The notes under the pieces: model-generated
What the model saw: the letters and a program-made list of their open reading frames with translations, nothing else
Told to the model about the DNA's origin: nothing
Databases searched by the model: none
Program-made: the position numbers and the translations under genes
In this document: piece after piece, positions 62,095-64,000 of the stretch
Position numbering within the stretch: the stretch's first letter is position 1
Layout: every line of letters starts with the position of its first letter
From: Quillaja saponaria
Lineage: Eukaryota; Streptophyta; Magnoliopsida; Fabales; Quillajaceae
Direction: 5' to 3'
Assembly: GCA_029379385.1 (NCBI GenBank)
Contig: CM055606.1
Span: forward strand, 5,518,001-5,582,000
Length of the DNA stretch: 64,000 nt

Positions 62095-63929
62095 ATGTCA
62101 TCTCAACATGAAGACTCCAACAGAGACAAACAGTTGTAAATATGTATAGCGTAATTGCTTTTTCTCGCTGCTATAGTTAGATTGTAGCCAGCCTTGCCAT
62201 GGGAATTGCATGAACTGATGGCAACTTCTACAAGTCAGACTACCAAATCAGGATAAAATTAGAAGGATAAAAAAAAGAAAAAAAAAATCCAAATAAAGAT
62301 ACCGAGCTTGATAAAGCAGGAGCTCGTAAGGAGTAGTGTATTTTCGTTCCAGCCAGACTTTGACCAAATCAAGGGGACAAACAATTGTCATTGTCACTGA
62401 TAATTTTCTAACCAATCCAGGATTTCACGTTACAATCTGTCTGAGGAAAAGCTTATAAATTAGTCACCGTGACAAAAGTTAAAGTTAAAAAGTAATGTTA
62501 TATGAATGTTATTTTCATATAATTTTTTATCGAAGTGTCAAGTCAAATTTTTATTATTATAACATTAAGGGTCAGCTTGGTAGCGAGAAGCTGTGCTTTT
62601 CTTTGTTGACATACCAAATTGCCAAAAAGAAAAATAATTTATTATTATAACCAAACATTTTAAACTCGCATCTAATATTCTACCCAAAAAAAAACTAGCA
62701 TCTAGTAATTTTTTAAAGTCTCTCTTCCTCATTAATAACATCATCGGAATTGGAACTTATTTATTGTAGTTATTTTCTTCATGTAGCCATTCATATATTC
62801 CATTATTTGAAAAACATTTAATGCTTAATAACTAACTAAAGAGAAATGTCGTCAAATATATTATTCAGATAACTTATACTAATTATAATTTCTAAATGCT
62901 TATCTAGATTTCAATTTTTACTTCTTTTTATAATACTCTATTAACTAGATATAAAAGGCTCGAACTCAACTTATGTTCTCTTAAACTCACTCTTTTAAGC
63001 GTTTGTGAGTGTAGGTTAAAATTTGAGCTTGACTTTTTAACAAAAACTTATTACCGAGAGTAGACAAAATGAATGACTAATAAGCCAATGACCTTATTTT
63101 CTTCATTTTTGTATGCAAATATATAAATTATGAATATATAAAATAATTAATAAATATTTTTAAACGAGTTAGATTCACGAGTTTATGAAACAAAGTTTTA
63201 TAAAGGTTGAATTCAACTCCTATACTAAATGATTAAAAAGCTTAAATTCAACTTGTTTAAAAAATTAATAAAACTCAAATTGAATCCTCAATGAGTATCA
63301 AACGAACAACTCTGCCAATTTCTAACCCTTGTTATAGGAGAGATTTAATTGAAACTCAGGTTAACATCTGTTCTATTGCAAAAATGGCCAATTATGAGCT
63401 GTCATACGTGATTTCCAATGCGAAATCAACTTACATTTCATCACATACTAGTAATTACTTTGTATTCCTTTGACACCTTTTCACAATATACCTGCTTTAA
63501 TTAGGGTGCTTAATTAGGTATTATTACGTAGACTATAAAATTTATCTCTTGAAACCTATTTGTAATCAATATGCTTCAATTAAAATATTATAGATTATAA
63601 ATATTATTAAGTATATTAGAAATGCAGACAAAAATAACATTATTACATCTTTCTACTTTTTGGTCCACCTAAACAAACACTATCTTTTAATTATTGAATT
63701 CTAATATATAACACCTGGTAGAAATGCTGGATTAGATGTGAAAATGGGCTGAGCCGTTTTATATGAACCAAAGCCCTACTACATTTTCTTCATCGTTTGC
63801 CCCACACCCAAAAGAACCTACATGACAAAAGGAAAGGAGGAAAAGGAAAAAGGAAATTGGAAATTGCGAGGCGGTTTCAAGGAAAAAGAATCAAATAAAA
63901 TGATTAACAGAATTTTTATTTTTGTTTAG

Positions 63930-63973
<44 letters not shown>

Positions 63974-64000
63974 GATAATATATGAGCAAGTGATAACCAA
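62095..64000. other. Intergenic, 3' flank of the BRIZ gene to the window end
   Basis: No gene recognised. The first few hundred bases are the likely 3' UTR of the BRIZ gene. The rest is AT-rich, and the open frame at 63,291-63,473 has no recognisable content. A less AT-rich patch at 63,720-63,870 may be upstream sequence of a gene beyond the window. Confidence 0.45.
63930..63970 (+). repeat. Poly-A tract, about 41 A
   Basis: Uninterrupted adenines close to the window end, followed by CTGATAATATATGAGC. It could be a retroposon tail or a simple repeat; no retroposon body was recognised to its left. Confidence 0.8.

Noticed and set aside
1..64000. A single novel multi-gene system or biosynthetic cluster
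   Set aside because: The four host genes belong to unrelated, well-known families, and the remaining coding sequence is recognisably transposon or pseudogene derived.

Overview
This is nuclear DNA from a flowering plant, most likely a eudicot. It is AT-rich, its genes are split by GT...AG introns, and it carries plant-type transposable elements (PIF/Harbinger, CACTA, hAT, Ty1/copia, Ty3/gypsy chromovirus). All annotation comes from reading the sequence and recalling protein families; no database search was run, and the species cannot be named.

Four host genes are well supported. (1) A stellacyanin-like phytocyanin, plus strand, 2 exons, 6509-7880. (2) A KIX8/KIX9-type transcriptional adaptor with an N-terminal KIX domain and an EAR motif, minus strand, 4 exons, 11600-9984. 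(3) ARP6, the nuclear actin-related subunit of the SWR1 complex, minus strand, 7 exons, 41765-39162, with a one-base insertion in exon 4 that breaks the frame. (4) A BRAP2/RING/ZnF-UBP ubiquitin ligase of the BRIZ family, plus strand, 11 exons, 57123-62094, in which the fifth RING zinc ligand reads Gln. They act in different processes and do not form a pathway or cluster. The KIX adaptor, ARP6 and BRIZ are regulators of transcription, chromatin and protein turnover; the phytocyanin is a cell-surface copper protein.

Most of the remainder is mobile or decayed DNA. 237-5965 is an end-to-end PIF/Harbinger element with a TTA target duplication and decayed ORF1 and transposase. 12-19 kb is AT-rich and holds diverged direct repeats and an 800-bp long-inverted-repeat element. 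19.1-28 kb is a decayed CACTA element with a 168-bp tandem array at one end and a TNP2 pseudogene on the minus strand. 30.5-38 kb holds two pieces of a WDR11-like gene, a fragment of mitochondrial atp1, a copia element cut off at its 5' side, and the C-terminal part of a hAT transposase. 42.4-43.1 kb is a tandem repeat of about 250 bp. 43,778-54,398 is a 10.6-kb chromovirus with LTRs of nearly 3 kb. It is followed by another long-inverted-repeat element (54.63-55.64 kb) and an RNase H-like retroelement fragment (56.15-56.59 kb).

No novel biological system is evident. The observations most worth checking are the ARP6 frameshift, the RING ligand change, the dismantled WDR11 copy, the atp1 fragment and the 168-bp array.
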